Assembly (NCBI GenBank): GCA_011772865.1
Contig: WVYQ01000017.1
Location: forward strand, 254,906 to 291,520
DNA: 36,615 nt
Direction: 5' to 3'
From: Woeseiaceae bacterium
GTDB taxonomy: Bacteria > Pseudomonadota > Gammaproteobacteria > Steroidobacterales > Woeseiaceae
A program made the translations under genes and the position numbers. Numbering within the stretch: position 1 is the stretch's first letter; the number at the start of each line of letters is the position of its first letter. Shown in pieces: positions 1-8,253 of this stretch. The notes beneath the pieces are model-generated. The model was given only the letters and a program-made list of their open reading frames with translations. It was not told the DNA's origin and did not search any database.

Positions 1-59
1 GCCATCATGGCCGGCACGGTGAGAATCGCTGCCACAGCTATTGTTTTCATCAGTTTCAC
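1..59 (-). CDS. Left-edge fragment of an exported protein (N-terminus only)
   Basis: Only the first 19 codons lie in the window. They read MKLMKTIAVAAILTVPAMM, a basic start followed by a hydrophobic stretch, which is the beginning of a Sec signal peptide or membrane anchor. The GTG start at 59-57 is preferred over the in-frame ATG at 50-48 because AAGGAG at 72-67 lies seven bases upstream of the GTG, the ideal spacing, and is too far from the ATG. The gene is divergent from the propeller/PHP hydrolase, so both promoters should lie in 73-289. The mature protein is outside the window and its function cannot be stated. Confidence 0.6.
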   Translation of the reverse strand, partial: MKLMKTIAVAAILTVPAMM

Positions 60-267
60 AGTCAAACTCCTTCAGTCAGATGGTAAGGAGTCTTGATCCT
101 AGAAGGGCTGGTTCACGTGCAGGTCGCGTGGATATCACAAAACAATCACAACGAAGACGCCCGAGATCCGACGCTCCTGGGTGTCGGTGGGTCGATTCTC
201 ACCCCTGCCGGGCGGACCCTATTTATTCGGGGTACACTGCATTGGCAACGGCCAGCGACAAGAGCCG

Positions 268-278
268 GCTATAAAGAA
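268..278 (+). promoter_or_regulatory. Possible -10 element (TATAAA) before the propeller/PHP gene
   Basis: TATAAA at 270-275 is a good sigma-70 -10 match and lies 17 bases before the ATG at 293. No convincing -35 hexamer sits 16-18 bases upstream; TTGGCA at 242-247 is 22 bases away, too far. The same 11-mer GCTATAAAGAA occurs before the M14 peptidase gene at 32118-32128, the only reason to give it extra weight. Confidence 0.25.
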
Positions 279-292
279 TTGGGGAACCCGTG

Positions 293-2731
293 ATGCCTCT
301 GAGATCCGTACTGGTCGTTCTGACCTTGCTCTTGCCCGTGTTCGCATACGCGCAGTGGACCAACCACTATCCGAGGGTTGATGGTTATGGCCACCATGTT
401 TACCTGGAAGGTTATGAGCTGCCGGTACTGAATGCCGGCCCGATGGATCCGGCGCCCTCGCCGGATGGCGAGGCGATTGCGTTTTCAGCCAAAGGCTGGC
501 TGTGGGTGATGGACCTCGAGTCCGGTAATGCGCGCCGCGTTACCGAGTCCGGTGGCATGGATTCCCGGCCGGAGTGGTCACCCGACAGCCGTGACATCGT
601 GTTCATTCGCGATAGTGGCGACGAATTGCACATTGTGATGGTGGATGCGAGTTCCGGCGAAGAGCGCGTGCTGGTCGACGTCGATGTGATCAACCTCGAT
701 CCGGTGTTCTCGCCTGACGGGCAATACGTTTATTACAGCTCCGCCGAAAGCGGCCCCCTGGAGCTCTGGCGGGTATCGCTAGACACGTTGCACCGGGAGC
801 AGGTCACAACGTCCGATAGTCTGCGTCATCGGCCGCTAAAGCGGCGGCCGTTGATTCTTTCCGAGGACATCTTGTTGCTGTACCTCAACAAGTACGATGG
901 TCGCGATTTCATCGAGGTGCACAACACTCTCACGAACACGACCACGAAGCTGCTTGAAGACCGGCTTACGGCACAGGCCGACATGTCCCTGTCGCCCGAC
1001 CGCAAATTTCTCGCCTATACCTGGCCCTATGACGGTGGGCATGAACTGCGGCTGTTGTCGCTTGCCGCGCCGGACACGTCGGTCCTGTTAACCCGCAGTC
1101 TCGGCATGCCGTTGTCACCGGCGTTCAGCCACGACGGTGAATGGATCTACTTTGCTGAATCCAATGATAACCACCGCACGGAACTGAAACGGATCAGTGC
1201 GCGCGGCGGACCGGTTGAGACGATCGACATCAATGAGATGAATTGGGGCGCACGAACCGGAACGGTGCGCATTGAGTCAAACGTCGACGGGCAGGCTGCG
1301 CCGGTTCGTATGAACGTAATCGACGAGAACGGGCACCCGATTATCCCGGACGTTGGCGCGATTCACTCGGAAGGGCAGCACGGCAGAGTCTTTTTCTATT
1401 CGGATGGGGCTATCGAACTCACGGCGCCCGTGGGCGACGTCACCATATCGGCAGTACAGGGATTCGAGACACCCGAAGTGGTTGAGACCGTGGCTGTTCG
1501 TCGCAACGAGACCGGCACGGTGACGCTGGACCTGGAATCCGTATGGGATGCCTCTGCCAACGGCTGGTATTCATCCGATAATCACTTCCACGTGAACTAC
1601 GGGGGCACGTATCGCATGGCCCCCGATGACATCGTGCCGGAGCTCGAAGGCGAAGGCCTCGACGTTGCCTATCCGCTGCTGGCCAACCTGCACCACCGCT
1701 TTCTGCAGGAGGAGCTCTGGGGCTGGTCGTACGACAAGGGGCCTATCATTGAGTTCGGCCAGGAGGTTCGCTCGCATTTCCTGGGTCATGTCGAGCAACT
1801 GGGCTCGGGTGAACTGTTTTGGCCGTGGATCTGGGGTCCCGGCTACCAGGTATACGGGACGGACGACCGAACCAATGCAACGGTGCTGCGCCACGCCCGG
1901 GAACACGGGGGGCTGGGCGGCTATGTCCATCCCGTGGATATACCGGACCCGCTCACGCCGGAAACAGCAGGTTCCGTTCCGATAGGCCTTGTTGCCGACG
2001 CGGTTCTCGGTGAGATCGATATTATCGAGGTGGCCTGCCTGTGGACCGACGAGATTGGAACGGCAGCGGTGTGGCACGAGGTCCTGAACATCGGCGTGCC
2101 GCTGGCGGCATCGGCCGGTAGCGATGTAATGAATGACTACTTCCGCACCATGACCATTGGCGCAACTCGCGTATATGTCAGGCCGGACGGCGAGCTCACG
2201 AGCGAGTCATTCCTCAAGGCGCTCAAGGAAGGCAAGAGTTTTGTCAGCACGGGCCCGATGATGGAAATTTCAGTCGCGGGCCAGGGCCCCGGTGGTGTAG
2301 TTGAAGCGAACAGCGGCAGCGTGGCCTGGACAGCCACCGTGCACTCGGCGTTACCCTTCGAGAAGCTCGAGATCTTTGTGAACGGCAATGTTCTGGAAAC
2401 GCTCGACGGCAATGCCGAGGCCGGCAGCAAGGAGTACCAAGGGACGATCGAAGTGCCTGAAGGTGGATGGATAACGGCGCGGGTTACAGGCGAGAACATC
2501 GGCTGGCCGGCGCTTAACAGCTCGCTGTTTGCCGAGACGAGCCCCGTGTGGTTTGGGGAAATTGGCAGCATGGACGCCGCTGCCGCCAGGCAATCGGCCC
2601 AGACCCTGTTGATGCTCCTGGACGTCGCCGAGGAAGATCTCAAGGCGGGTTACGGCAATACGCCGATTCCGAACCTCCTGGGGCATTTCGGCAAGGCGCG
2701 GGCGCGGCTGGAAGAACTGGCTGGTCAGTGA
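293..2731 (+). CDS. Secreted TolB-like propeller plus PHP/CehA-type metallohydrolase
   Basis: A two-domain exported protein of 812 residues. It opens with a signal peptide probably cleaved after AYA (residue 20). Residues about 50-300 carry PD40/TolB-type propeller blades, seen as repeats of SPDG, WSPDS, FSPDG, LSPDR and FSHDG spaced like WD40-like blades. A beta-rich linker follows. From about residue 425 there is a PHP-type metal site beginning SDNHFH (428-433), with further His/Asp-rich stretches (YVHPVD, ASAGSDVMNDY) typical of the CehA/McbA metallohydrolase family, which hydrolyses ester or phosphoester bonds. The C-terminus (about 690-812) looks like a beta-sandwich plus a short helix. 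The substrate is unknown. GTG at 290 is an alternative start three bases upstream; neither start has a strong Shine-Dalgarno. It appears monocistronic. Confidence 0.8.
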   Translation: MPLRSVLVVLTLLLPVFAYAQWTNHYPRVDGYGHHVYLEGYELPVLNAGPMDPAPSPDGEAIAFSAKGWLWVMDLESGNARRVTESGGMDSRPEWSPDSRDIVFIRDSGDELHIVMVDASSGEERVLVDVDVINLDPVFSPDGQYVYYSSAESGPLELWRVSLDTLHREQVTTSDSLRHRPLKRRPLILSEDILLLYLNKYDGRDFIEVHNTLTNTTTKLLEDRLTAQADMSLSPDRKFLAYTWPYDGGHELRLLSLAAPDTSVLLTRSLGMPLSPAFSHDGEWIYFAESNDNHRTELKRISARGGPVETIDINEMNWGARTGTVRIESNVDGQAAPVRMNVIDENGHPIIPDVGAIHSEGQHGRVFFYSDGAIELTAPVGDVTISAVQGFETPEVVETVAVRRNETGTVTLDLESVWDASANGWYSSDNHFHVNYGGTYRMAPDDIVPELEGEGLDVAYPLLANLHHRFLQEELWGWSYDKGPIIEFGQEVRSHFLGHVEQLGSGELFWPWIWGPGYQVYGTDDRTNATVLRHAREHGGLGGYVHPVDIPDPLTPETAGSVPIGLVADAVLGEIDIIEVACLWTDEIGTAAVWHEVLNIGVPLAASAGSDVMNDYFRTMTIGATRVYVRPDGELTSESFLKALKEGKSFVSTGPMMEISVAGQGPGGVVEANSGSVAWTATVHSALPFEKLEIFVNGNVLETLDGNAEAGSKEYQGTIEVPEGGWITARVTGENIGWPALNSSLFAETSPVWFGEIGSMDAAAARQSAQTLLMLLDVAEEDLKAGYGNTPIPNLLGHFGKARARLEELAGQ

Positions 2732-2802
2732 CGGCAGGCACTGACCGCGGATGCGTTTTTACAGGATCTCGCGATTGCAGCGCGCGATCTCGTGAGGTTT
2801 AA

Positions 2803-2824
2803 TCGGTTGCCCCGAAAAAACCGA
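2803..2824 (+). other. Short inverted repeat in the DUF1508 leader
   Basis: TCGGTT at 2803-2808 pairs with AACCGA at 2819-2824 around a 10-base loop, just upstream of the AAAAGGAG ribosome site. A six-base-pair stem is weak. It may be a leader hairpin, or a poor terminator for the upstream gene, and no run of T follows it. Confidence 0.25.
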
Positions 2825-2843
2825 CCCTTAAAAGGAGACAAGA

Positions 2844-3176
2844 GTGGCAGGTAAGTTTGAGTGTTATACAGATAAAGCCGGTGAATTTCGCTTTCGGCTG
2901 AAAGCAAGCAATGGCGAAACGGTTCTCGCCAGTGAGGGTTACACGTCGAAGGCCGCCTGTTCTAACGGTATTGAGTCAGTGCAGAAGAATTGCCTGGACG
3001 AAGAGTGCTTCGAGAAAAAGACGACGGACGGCGGCAAGTTCCGCTTTAACCTGAAAGCACGGAACGGCCAGGTGATTGGAACGAGCGAAAATTACGAAAC
3101 AGAAGCAGCTCGGGACAATGGTATCGCTGCAGTAGGTCGGGCGGCAGTGGATGCGTCTATCGACGATCAGACCTGA
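2844..3176 (+). CDS. DUF1508 (YegP-like) tandem-repeat protein
   Basis: A 110-residue protein made of two copies of the roughly 50-residue DUF1508 unit. Copy one starts at GKFECYTDKAGEFRFRLKA and has NGETVLASEGY. Copy two starts at DGGKFRFNLKA and has NGQVIGTSENY. The repeated pattern K-F/R-F-x-L-K-A-x-N-G-x-x-(I/L)-x-x-S-E-x-Y is the family hallmark; YegP of E. coli has the same two-copy layout. The biochemical role of this family is not established. The GTG start is supported by AAAAGGAG about seven bases upstream. It has no signal peptide, so it is cytoplasmic. It converges on the symporter gene. Confidence 0.88.
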   Translation: MAGKFECYTDKAGEFRFRLKASNGETVLASEGYTSKAACSNGIESVQKNCLDEECFEKKTTDGGKFRFNLKARNGQVIGTSENYETEAARDNGIAAVGRAAVDASIDDQT

Positions 3177-3229
3177 TAATTCCGCGTATCCGCTAATTCG
3201 TGGCTTACCCCGACGAGTTTTGAGCCGCC

Positions 3230-4606
3230 TTAGCTATTCGCGACATCAATCAGTACGAAGGCGAGCAGCAGCGGCGCAACGAAGCGCAGCAATACTTGCC
3301 AGATCTTGTACGCCAGCGTGTCTTGGCCCTCGAACAACTCGTCGCGACTGAACTCTGCTTTGACGATCCAGGCGGCGAATATGGAGATCAGGATGCCGCC
3401 AATCGGCATCATCAGGTTCAGCACCAAATGAATGAATGACTCAAAGAAATTCTTGCCCTCGAAGGTGGCGATCGCGTCCAGCGGGTGCAAATCCGAGAGT
3501 ACGTTGAACGACAGGACCGCGAGGATTGCGAAGACAGCGCCGATAGAGCCCGATAAGAGTGCCGCGCTGCTGCGTTTCAGTTTTGTCGAATCCGTCAGTA
3601 AGGACACCGGCGGCTCGAGCATACCGATAGAGGATGTCAAAGCCGCAAAAAACAGCAGCAGGAAAAACAGCGTCCCAATCAGCATGCCACCCGGAATCTG
3701 GCCGAACGCGATCGGCAGCGTCATGAATACAAGCCCGGGCCCCTCGGTTGGCTGAAGCCCGTATTGGAAGAGCAACGGGAAGATCATTAAACCTGCCAGT
3801 AAGGCGACCGAGGTGTCGGCCAATACGACGGTACCGGCCGTCCCGGGAATCTTGGTATCACGATCGATATACGATCCATAGGCCATCATGTTAGTGATGC
3901 CCACGCTGACCGAGAAAAAAGCCGCGCCGAAGGCAGCAAGCACCGTCTTGCTGTCGAGTTTCCCGAAATCGGGTGCAAACAGGAATTGTGCGGCACGCCC
4001 GAAATCTCCGACAAACGCCGCATAGATGACGATGCCAATCAGCATTACGAACAACCCGGGCATCATCAACTTTACTGCCTTCTCGATTCCGGCATGTAAT
4101 CCGCGCGCCGAGATGAAAATGGTTAAAGCCAGAAATGCCATTGACCACGGCAGCAGTGATCCGGGTGATCCGTTGAGCACGTCGAATGCCAGCGTCGCCT
4201 GCGATGCATCAACGCCCTGTAGCTGTCCGGCGGCCATCTTGAACGTGTAGGCCAGGGCCCAGCCACCCGCAACGGCGTAAAAGCTGAGCGCAAACAAAGC
4301 GCCGAGGCCGCCGAGAAAGACGCCCATCCAGCGCCATGCCTCGGACCGACCGGACTCTCTCGCGACGGCAGCGATTGCTCGCGGCGGCCCCGCGGCCCCG
4401 CGCCGCCCAACCATGAGCTCGGCGATCAGGATCGGCAGGGCGAGTATCGCAACGGCAACGAGATAGACGAGGACAAACGCACCTCCACCATTGGCGCCGG
4501 CAAGAAACGGGAATAACCAGATATTGCCGAGACCGACTGCACAGCCGACGGCGGCCATCACAAATGTCAGGCGTGATGACCACTGCACGCGGTTTGTGTC
4601 GATCAT
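3230..4606 (-). CDS. Sodium:neurotransmitter symporter family (NSS/SNF) transporter
   Basis: A 458-residue inner-membrane protein with about eleven or twelve hydrophobic helices. The N-terminal signature AVGLGNIWLFPFLAGANGGG is the conserved TM1 unwound region of the LeuT fold, which binds substrate and sodium; a second conserved block (GAAFFSVSVGITNMMAYGSY) matches TM6-7. Bacterial members usually import amino acids with sodium; the substrate here cannot be read. The start at 4606 is chosen over an upstream ATG at 4696 because GGGAGGAG lies five bases before it and the conserved helix begins right after. A -10-like TATTAT lies on this strand at 4690-4685, in the spacer shared with the divergent small secreted protein. 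Confidence 0.92.
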   Translation of the reverse strand: MIDTNRVQWSSRLTFVMAAVGCAVGLGNIWLFPFLAGANGGGAFVLVYLVAVAILALPILIAELMVGRRGAAGPPRAIAAVARESGRSEAWRWMGVFLGGLGALFALSFYAVAGGWALAYTFKMAAGQLQGVDASQATLAFDVLNGSPGSLLPWSMAFLALTIFISARGLHAGIEKAVKLMMPGLFVMLIGIVIYAAFVGDFGRAAQFLFAPDFGKLDSKTVLAAFGAAFFSVSVGITNMMAYGSYIDRDTKIPGTAGTVVLADTSVALLAGLMIFPLLFQYGLQPTEGPGLVFMTLPIAFGQIPGGMLIGTLFFLLLFFAALTSSIGMLEPPVSLLTDSTKLKRSSAALLSGSIGAVFAILAVLSFNVLSDLHPLDAIATFEGKNFFESFIHLVLNLMMPIGGILISIFAAWIVKAEFSRDELFEGQDTLAYKIWQVLLRFVAPLLLAFVLIDVANS

Positions 4607-4770
4607 AATCTCCTCCCGGTCATGTGCTTCCCCATCTGCCTCGTCCAAGGCCACTATTGGTTTAGTTTGGTGATCGTAGGGTCCATAATAACCCATGGTG
4701 CGTTTTGATCTGGTGCACCCTGGATGCGCGCCGCACGAACAATAATAGAACCAATGTAGCGGTGATCGAA

Positions 4771-5175
4771 ATGAAAAAAATAATATTCCTGGCTGCGGTG
4801 CTTGCAGCCTTCGTACCTGCGGCGCGAGGCGATACGACCTACGAGTGCATCGTGGATCTCGTGACAGGGTTTCATCATGATTCGGCCACCGACTCGTGGA
4901 GCCAGGCTGATTTCTTGCCCGGGGAGCGCTTCGCGATCGTCGAGATTGAAAAGGATGTCTATCGGGCCGATCGAATCGATGAGGGTCGGCCCTGGTCTGC
5001 GATATGCCTGCATCGATCCGGTCCAGCTGACGGTTCTTTTACTTGTCGGCAAGGTACCAACGAACTTCACTTCAACCGCAAAGAACTGCGGTTCGTCTCT
5101 TTCAGATATTTCGGCTTCTGGAGCGGTAGCAACGACAGCTTATCCATGGCTATCGGCAAGTGTGTAGCCAGGTAG
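4771..5175 (+). CDS. Small secreted protein of unknown function
   Basis: A 134-residue protein. It has a clear signal peptide (MKKIIFLAAVLAAFVPAARG, cleavage around residue 20). The mature part holds four or five cysteines (in YECIV, AICLH, FTCRQ and GKCVAR), which suggests disulfide bonding in the periplasm. I do not recognise the family. ATG 4771 is preferred over an upstream in-frame start at 4705 because the signal peptide begins exactly there, though its ribosome site is weak. The gene is divergent from the NSS transporter. Confidence 0.65.
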   Translation: MKKIIFLAAVLAAFVPAARGDTTYECIVDLVTGFHHDSATDSWSQADFLPGERFAIVEIEKDVYRADRIDEGRPWSAICLHRSGPADGSFTCRQGTNELHFNRKELRFVSFRYFGFWSGSNDSLSMAIGKCVAR

Positions 5176-5231
5176 AACCGGCGCCACATGTATTGATACC
5201 GTCACCGACTGCGTTATGACAAGTCAGGCCG

Positions 5232-5260
5232 TTGTCAGAACGCTCACCCATGTGCAGAAT
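5232..5260 (+). promoter_or_regulatory. Possible sigma-70 promoter for the 57-residue membrane protein
   Basis: TTGTCA at 5232-5237 and CAGAAT at 5255-5260 are separated by 17 bases. The -35 matches consensus at five of six positions and the -10 at four of six. It lies about 75 bases upstream of the small gene at 5337. This is read by eye only. Confidence 0.3.
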
Positions 5261-5336
5261 GTAATGACAGTGCCGGTCTGCGCAGAAGAACCTGCATTCT
5301 CCGGCAGATCATCGCAAGCGCTGTGGGAGAGGAATA

Positions 5337-5510
5337 ATGAAGAATAAAACGATCCTGTTTGCTGTCATCGGTGTTGTAGTCGGCGGAGTCGCCGGCGTAC
5401 TGGTCAATTCCGAGCAGATGGACATGTACACGATGGCCGCTATCGGCGGTGTTGTCGGCTTCCTGGTCGGCTGGGTGTTGCAGTCTCGATCCAAAGCCTC
5501 TGAAGATTGA
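5337..5510 (+). CDS. 57-residue double-helix membrane protein, glycine-rich
   Basis: A short frame below usual ORF size cutoffs, with ATG 5337 preceded by GGGAGAGGA at good spacing. The product has two hydrophobic helices, about residues 5-23 (ILFAVIGVVVGGVAGVLV) and 32-49 (TMAAIGGVVGFLVGWVLQ), joined by a short acidic turn (NSEQMDM) and ending in a charged tail (RSKASED). Glycines at regular intervals (GVVVGG, GGVVGFLVG) suggest tight helix packing, as in glycine-zipper proteins. The family is not recognised. It sits between the small secreted protein and the convergent Flp-pilin/peptidase operon. Confidence 0.65.
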   Translation: MKNKTILFAVIGVVVGGVAGVLVNSEQMDMYTMAAIGGVVGFLVGWVLQSRSKASED

Positions 5511-5515
5511 CGCAG

Positions 5516-5533
5516 GCGCCGGCGAGCCGGCGC
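5516..5533. terminator. GC-rich perfect hairpin between converging genes
   Basis: A perfect seven-base-pair stem, GCGCCGG (5516-5522) with CCGGCGC (5527-5533), around the loop CGAG, six bases after the stop of the 57-residue gene. It lies between two converging transcription units, where a bidirectional terminator is expected. No T-run follows on either strand, so intrinsic termination is uncertain. Confidence 0.4.
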
Positions 5534-5547
5534 TGCCAACAGTAGTC

Positions 5548-5574
5548 CACGGTTAAAGAAAAGCTATAACCGTG
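5548..5574 (-). terminator. Hairpin overlapping the stop codon of the second Flp pilin gene
   Basis: CACGGTTA (5548-5555) pairs perfectly over eight bases with TAACCGTG (5567-5574) around an 11-base loop. The leftward pilin gene ends inside it, at 5553. Its position at the end of the leftward four-gene operon suits a terminator or a 3' stabilising structure. A T-tract is lacking. Confidence 0.4.
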
Positions 5575-5750
5575 AGAATTATCGCGTCAATCGTGGTTCC
5601 GAGAGCGAAGAATGTCGCGGTCAGTGATGCTGCGATAAGCCCGGCTGCAACGGCATATTCTGTTACCGTCAATCCTTGTTCGCACCTGAGAAATGCAACA
5701 GCTGGGCGAATTACCGATAGCGCGCGCGAAAAATTGCGTGTGGCCTTCAT
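5553..5750 (-). CDS. Second Flp/Fap-type pilin, coupled to the subtilase gene
   Basis: A 65-residue prepilin. The class IVb (Flp) processing site is clear: a basic leader ends in ...RCEQG and is followed by LTVTEYAVAAGLIAAS, with Gly at -1, Glu at +5 and Tyr at +6. Cleavage would leave about 39 residues, nearly all hydrophobic. The leader is about 26 residues, longer than the 14 residues of the main pilin at 10246, and the mature part ends in a hydrophobic tail. The ATG overlaps the peptidase stop in an ATGA, which implies translational coupling. It may be a minor or alternative pilin, or a substrate of the linked peptidase or methyltransferase; these roles are inferred. Confidence 0.82.
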   Translation of the reverse strand: MKATRNFSRALSVIRPAVAFLRCEQGLTVTEYAVAAGLIAASLTATFFALGTTIDAIILTVIAFL

Positions 5751-8248
5751 TTTTGCGCGTAAATCAGGTTATCGACCCGCGCAGCATCGCCGTCGATTGT
5801 GAAGTCGAGCGCCAGCCCGCCGAATCGGCCAAACGCATTACTCGTGGTTACGGTCAGGATGCGCGGCCTGTAAAGGCTGTTGTTATAGACCTGGCTGTCG
5901 GCCTCGGGTGCACGGATAACAAGTCGAGCCAACACCGGCTCGCCACGAGCAAGGACGATTTGATCGAGCTGACCACGGTCGCCAAGCAGGCGCAACGTCT
6001 TGTTGGCGCTGTAAGCGATATCTGCGGGAAACTCTGCGAGTTCTGCAGGCTGAACGGGCGCCAGGCCACGAATCGTGGCCGTCGCGTCCGGAATTCCTAG
6101 GCCATCGAGCGAAAACTCTATTTCGAACTCGGAAGACAAGCCCTGGCGCAACAGCTCGAGTCGAAATGGTTCGGCCGGGTGGTCAGGATCCGGGTAGATA
6201 TAAAAACGAAAAGTGGAAATCTTGCCTGGCGCGACACCGATTGAGAAATGATTGCTGATTGCCGAGTTGTTGTCCGGGTTAACGTCGGGCCTGTTGGGCG
6301 GAGTAGGCGTCACTACCTCGACCCGGATCGTCCAGTGGGTCGCAGTATCGGAAGCGGCCGGAATGTCCCACTCCACGACCCCGGTGGCCGTGTCCTGGAT
6401 GGACCCGGCGGGCCCGATCACGGGAACGAAATAGGAGCCAATGTAATTGAATGGTGACGTGTCAACTGGCTGCGGCCCCGTTAGATCGATCGGTTGCTGT
6501 CCCAGCGTACCGACGCTGGCGTAGTAAAACCGCATTTCTGCGTTGCCGACGGGCTGGCCACCCAGATTCTTGATGCGAGCGAAAACCCGATTCGCCATGC
6601 CGGCTACGGGCGCATCATGTTCACCATCACCATCATTATCAATCCATATGCTGTTCGCCAGCCAGATCTGGTTGGGCGCGTCGATGGCGAGGTCGATGTC
6701 TGATATTGGTGTTTCGGTATTTATGGCACTGAGGGCGTCGACCCTGCCCCAGCCGCGCACATCATTTGGCCCGGTAAAGCGCCAGGCCGACTCGCGCAGG
6801 CGCGAAACGATTTCATGCGGCAGTAGCCCGGGGTCTTGCTCGAGCAACAATGCGGCGGCTCCCGATACGTGTGCCACAGCCATAGAAGAGCCGCTCTTCA
6901 GTGCATAGGAGCCCCCTATCATCGTCGATTTGATGTTTACACCGGGCGCGGTCAAATCGGGCTTCATCAAACCCGGTGGATACGGATAGTCGCCAAACCC
7001 CGCCACGTTTTGCCAGCTGACGGGTCCCGCCGAGCTGAATCTCGCAACCGGATCCAGCCAGGCCTGGGCATTGGGCGGGGCGACGGCGGCAACGGTCAGA
7101 GCACGCGGCACACGACCAGGCGTCGTAATATCGCCAGGAGCCGGGGAATGCACCATCGGGGCTTCGCCACCGCTGCCCGCAGCCGCCACGACGAGGATAC
7201 CGGCGTCCGTCATGTTATCGACGGCATCTCGCCATGTAGCCAGGTCCGGCGCGAGGGACGTCGGCCAGCCGAAACTCGCATTGAGAATATCGGCGCCGTT
7301 CGTCATTGCGTATTGCATCGCCGCCCAGGCAGACCGCTGCGAGTCGATCTTCAGTACCATCAGCCTGGCCCCGGGCGCGACGCCGGTTATCACACCGCCC
7401 GTGCCGTTCCCGGCAATGATTCCGGCAACGTGCGTTCCATGACCGCGTGCCCGGCCCGACTCAAACAGATCAGGGCTCGGGTCATAGTCGTCGGTCTCGA
7501 AGTCCCAGCCGACCACGTCATCGACATAGCCATTTTGATCGTCGTCGAGCCCATTGATGTCGGCTCGAGTCAATCGGCCGTCGTTATCCAGGTCTTCGGC
7601 CTGATTGACCCAGAACTGATCAAGCAAGTCCGGATGTTGCAAGTCGGCGCCACTGTCCAGCAGGGCCACAACGACGCCGCGTCCTGTAATGTCACCAGCG
7701 GCACGCCGCCACACTTCCGGCGAGTTGATATGTTCTATGCCCCAGGCAGTGTCCTGCAGAAACAGTGGTGCTTCCGAGTCGGCCGCGATGTACTGAACTT
7801 GTTCGAACCGGGACAGGTAGTCTGCAGCGGATCGCGTCACTTCGAGACAGATCACATTGGCGATCCAAAGCCTCTGTACGTCCCTGACAAGCCCGTCCGA
7901 CTCGAGGGCTTCAATTACGGACACGATTTCTGACTGCGAGTTGGCGGCAAAACCCTGCAGGTGCGCCGCAATCGCCTGTCGCAACTGGTACTTGTCGGTC
8001 GCTTGCTGAATGGCGGCAACCGATCGGACATCCGCTTTTTCCTGCAGACGGATAATTACCGGCAAAAACTCATTCGATTCTAATGCATCCAGCTCACTGC
8101 GAATGCCCGAAGTCACGGAAGGACGAGCCGGACCCGCTGGCGGTACGCCGTTTGCAGCGTAACTGCCCGAATCGCTTTCGGATACCTGAGGCCCGGCGCA
8201 TGCTGAGATGGCGCATGCGAGAATCAAGAAAAAAACTGGTCTTGGCAT
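5747..8248 (-). CDS. Lipoprotein subtilase (S8 family peptidase) with altered oxyanion position
   Basis: An 833-residue exported protease. The N-terminus has a lipoprotein signal with lipobox ISAC (Cys17), so it should be membrane-anchored facing the periplasm or outside. A pro-region spans about 50-165. The catalytic domain (about 170-475) has Asp198 (VVALLDSGAD), His270 (RGHGTHVAG) and Ser455 (SGSSMAVAH). An acidic, probably calcium-binding insert lies at about 220-250 (DLDNDGRLT, DDDQNGYVDD). The usual oxyanion-hole Asn of AAAGN is Ser359 here (AAAGSGG). A beta-rich C-terminal region (about 480-833) has CARDB-like character and may bind surface or pilus components. Its ATG is five bases after the stop of the methyltransferase, and its stop overlaps the second pilin start, so all are one operon. 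Confidence 0.9.
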   Translation of the reverse strand: MPRPVFFLILACAISACAGPQVSESDSGSYAANGVPPAGPARPSVTSGIRSELDALESNEFLPVIIRLQEKADVRSVAAIQQATDKYQLRQAIAAHLQGFAANSQSEIVSVIEALESDGLVRDVQRLWIANVICLEVTRSAADYLSRFEQVQYIAADSEAPLFLQDTAWGIEHINSPEVWRRAAGDITGRGVVVALLDSGADLQHPDLLDQFWVNQAEDLDNDGRLTRADINGLDDDQNGYVDDVVGWDFETDDYDPSPDLFESGRARGHGTHVAGIIAGNGTGGVITGVAPGARLMVLKIDSQRSAWAAMQYAMTNGADILNASFGWPTSLAPDLATWRDAVDNMTDAGILVVAAAGSGGEAPMVHSPAPGDITTPGRVPRALTVAAVAPPNAQAWLDPVARFSSAGPVSWQNVAGFGDYPYPPGLMKPDLTAPGVNIKSTMIGGSYALKSGSSMAVAHVSGAAALLLEQDPGLLPHEIVSRLRESAWRFTGPNDVRGWGRVDALSAINTETPISDIDLAIDAPNQIWLANSIWIDNDGDGEHDAPVAGMANRVFARIKNLGGQPVGNAEMRFYYASVGTLGQQPIDLTGPQPVDTSPFNYIGSYFVPVIGPAGSIQDTATGVVEWDIPAASDTATHWTIRVEVVTPTPPNRPDVNPDNNSAISNHFSIGVAPGKISTFRFYIYPDPDHPAEPFRLELLRQGLSSEFEIEFSLDGLGIPDATATIRGLAPVQPAELAEFPADIAYSANKTLRLLGDRGQLDQIVLARGEPVLARLVIRAPEADSQVYNNSLYRPRILTVTTSNAFGRFGGLALDFTIDGDAARVDNLIYAQK

Positions 8249-8253
8249 CGGCT

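Noticed and set aside
6836-7933. Plus-strand frame of 365 codons across the subtilase gene
   Set aside because: It is the antisense shadow of the S8 peptidase, whose triad, lipobox and coupled neighbours settle the coding strand.
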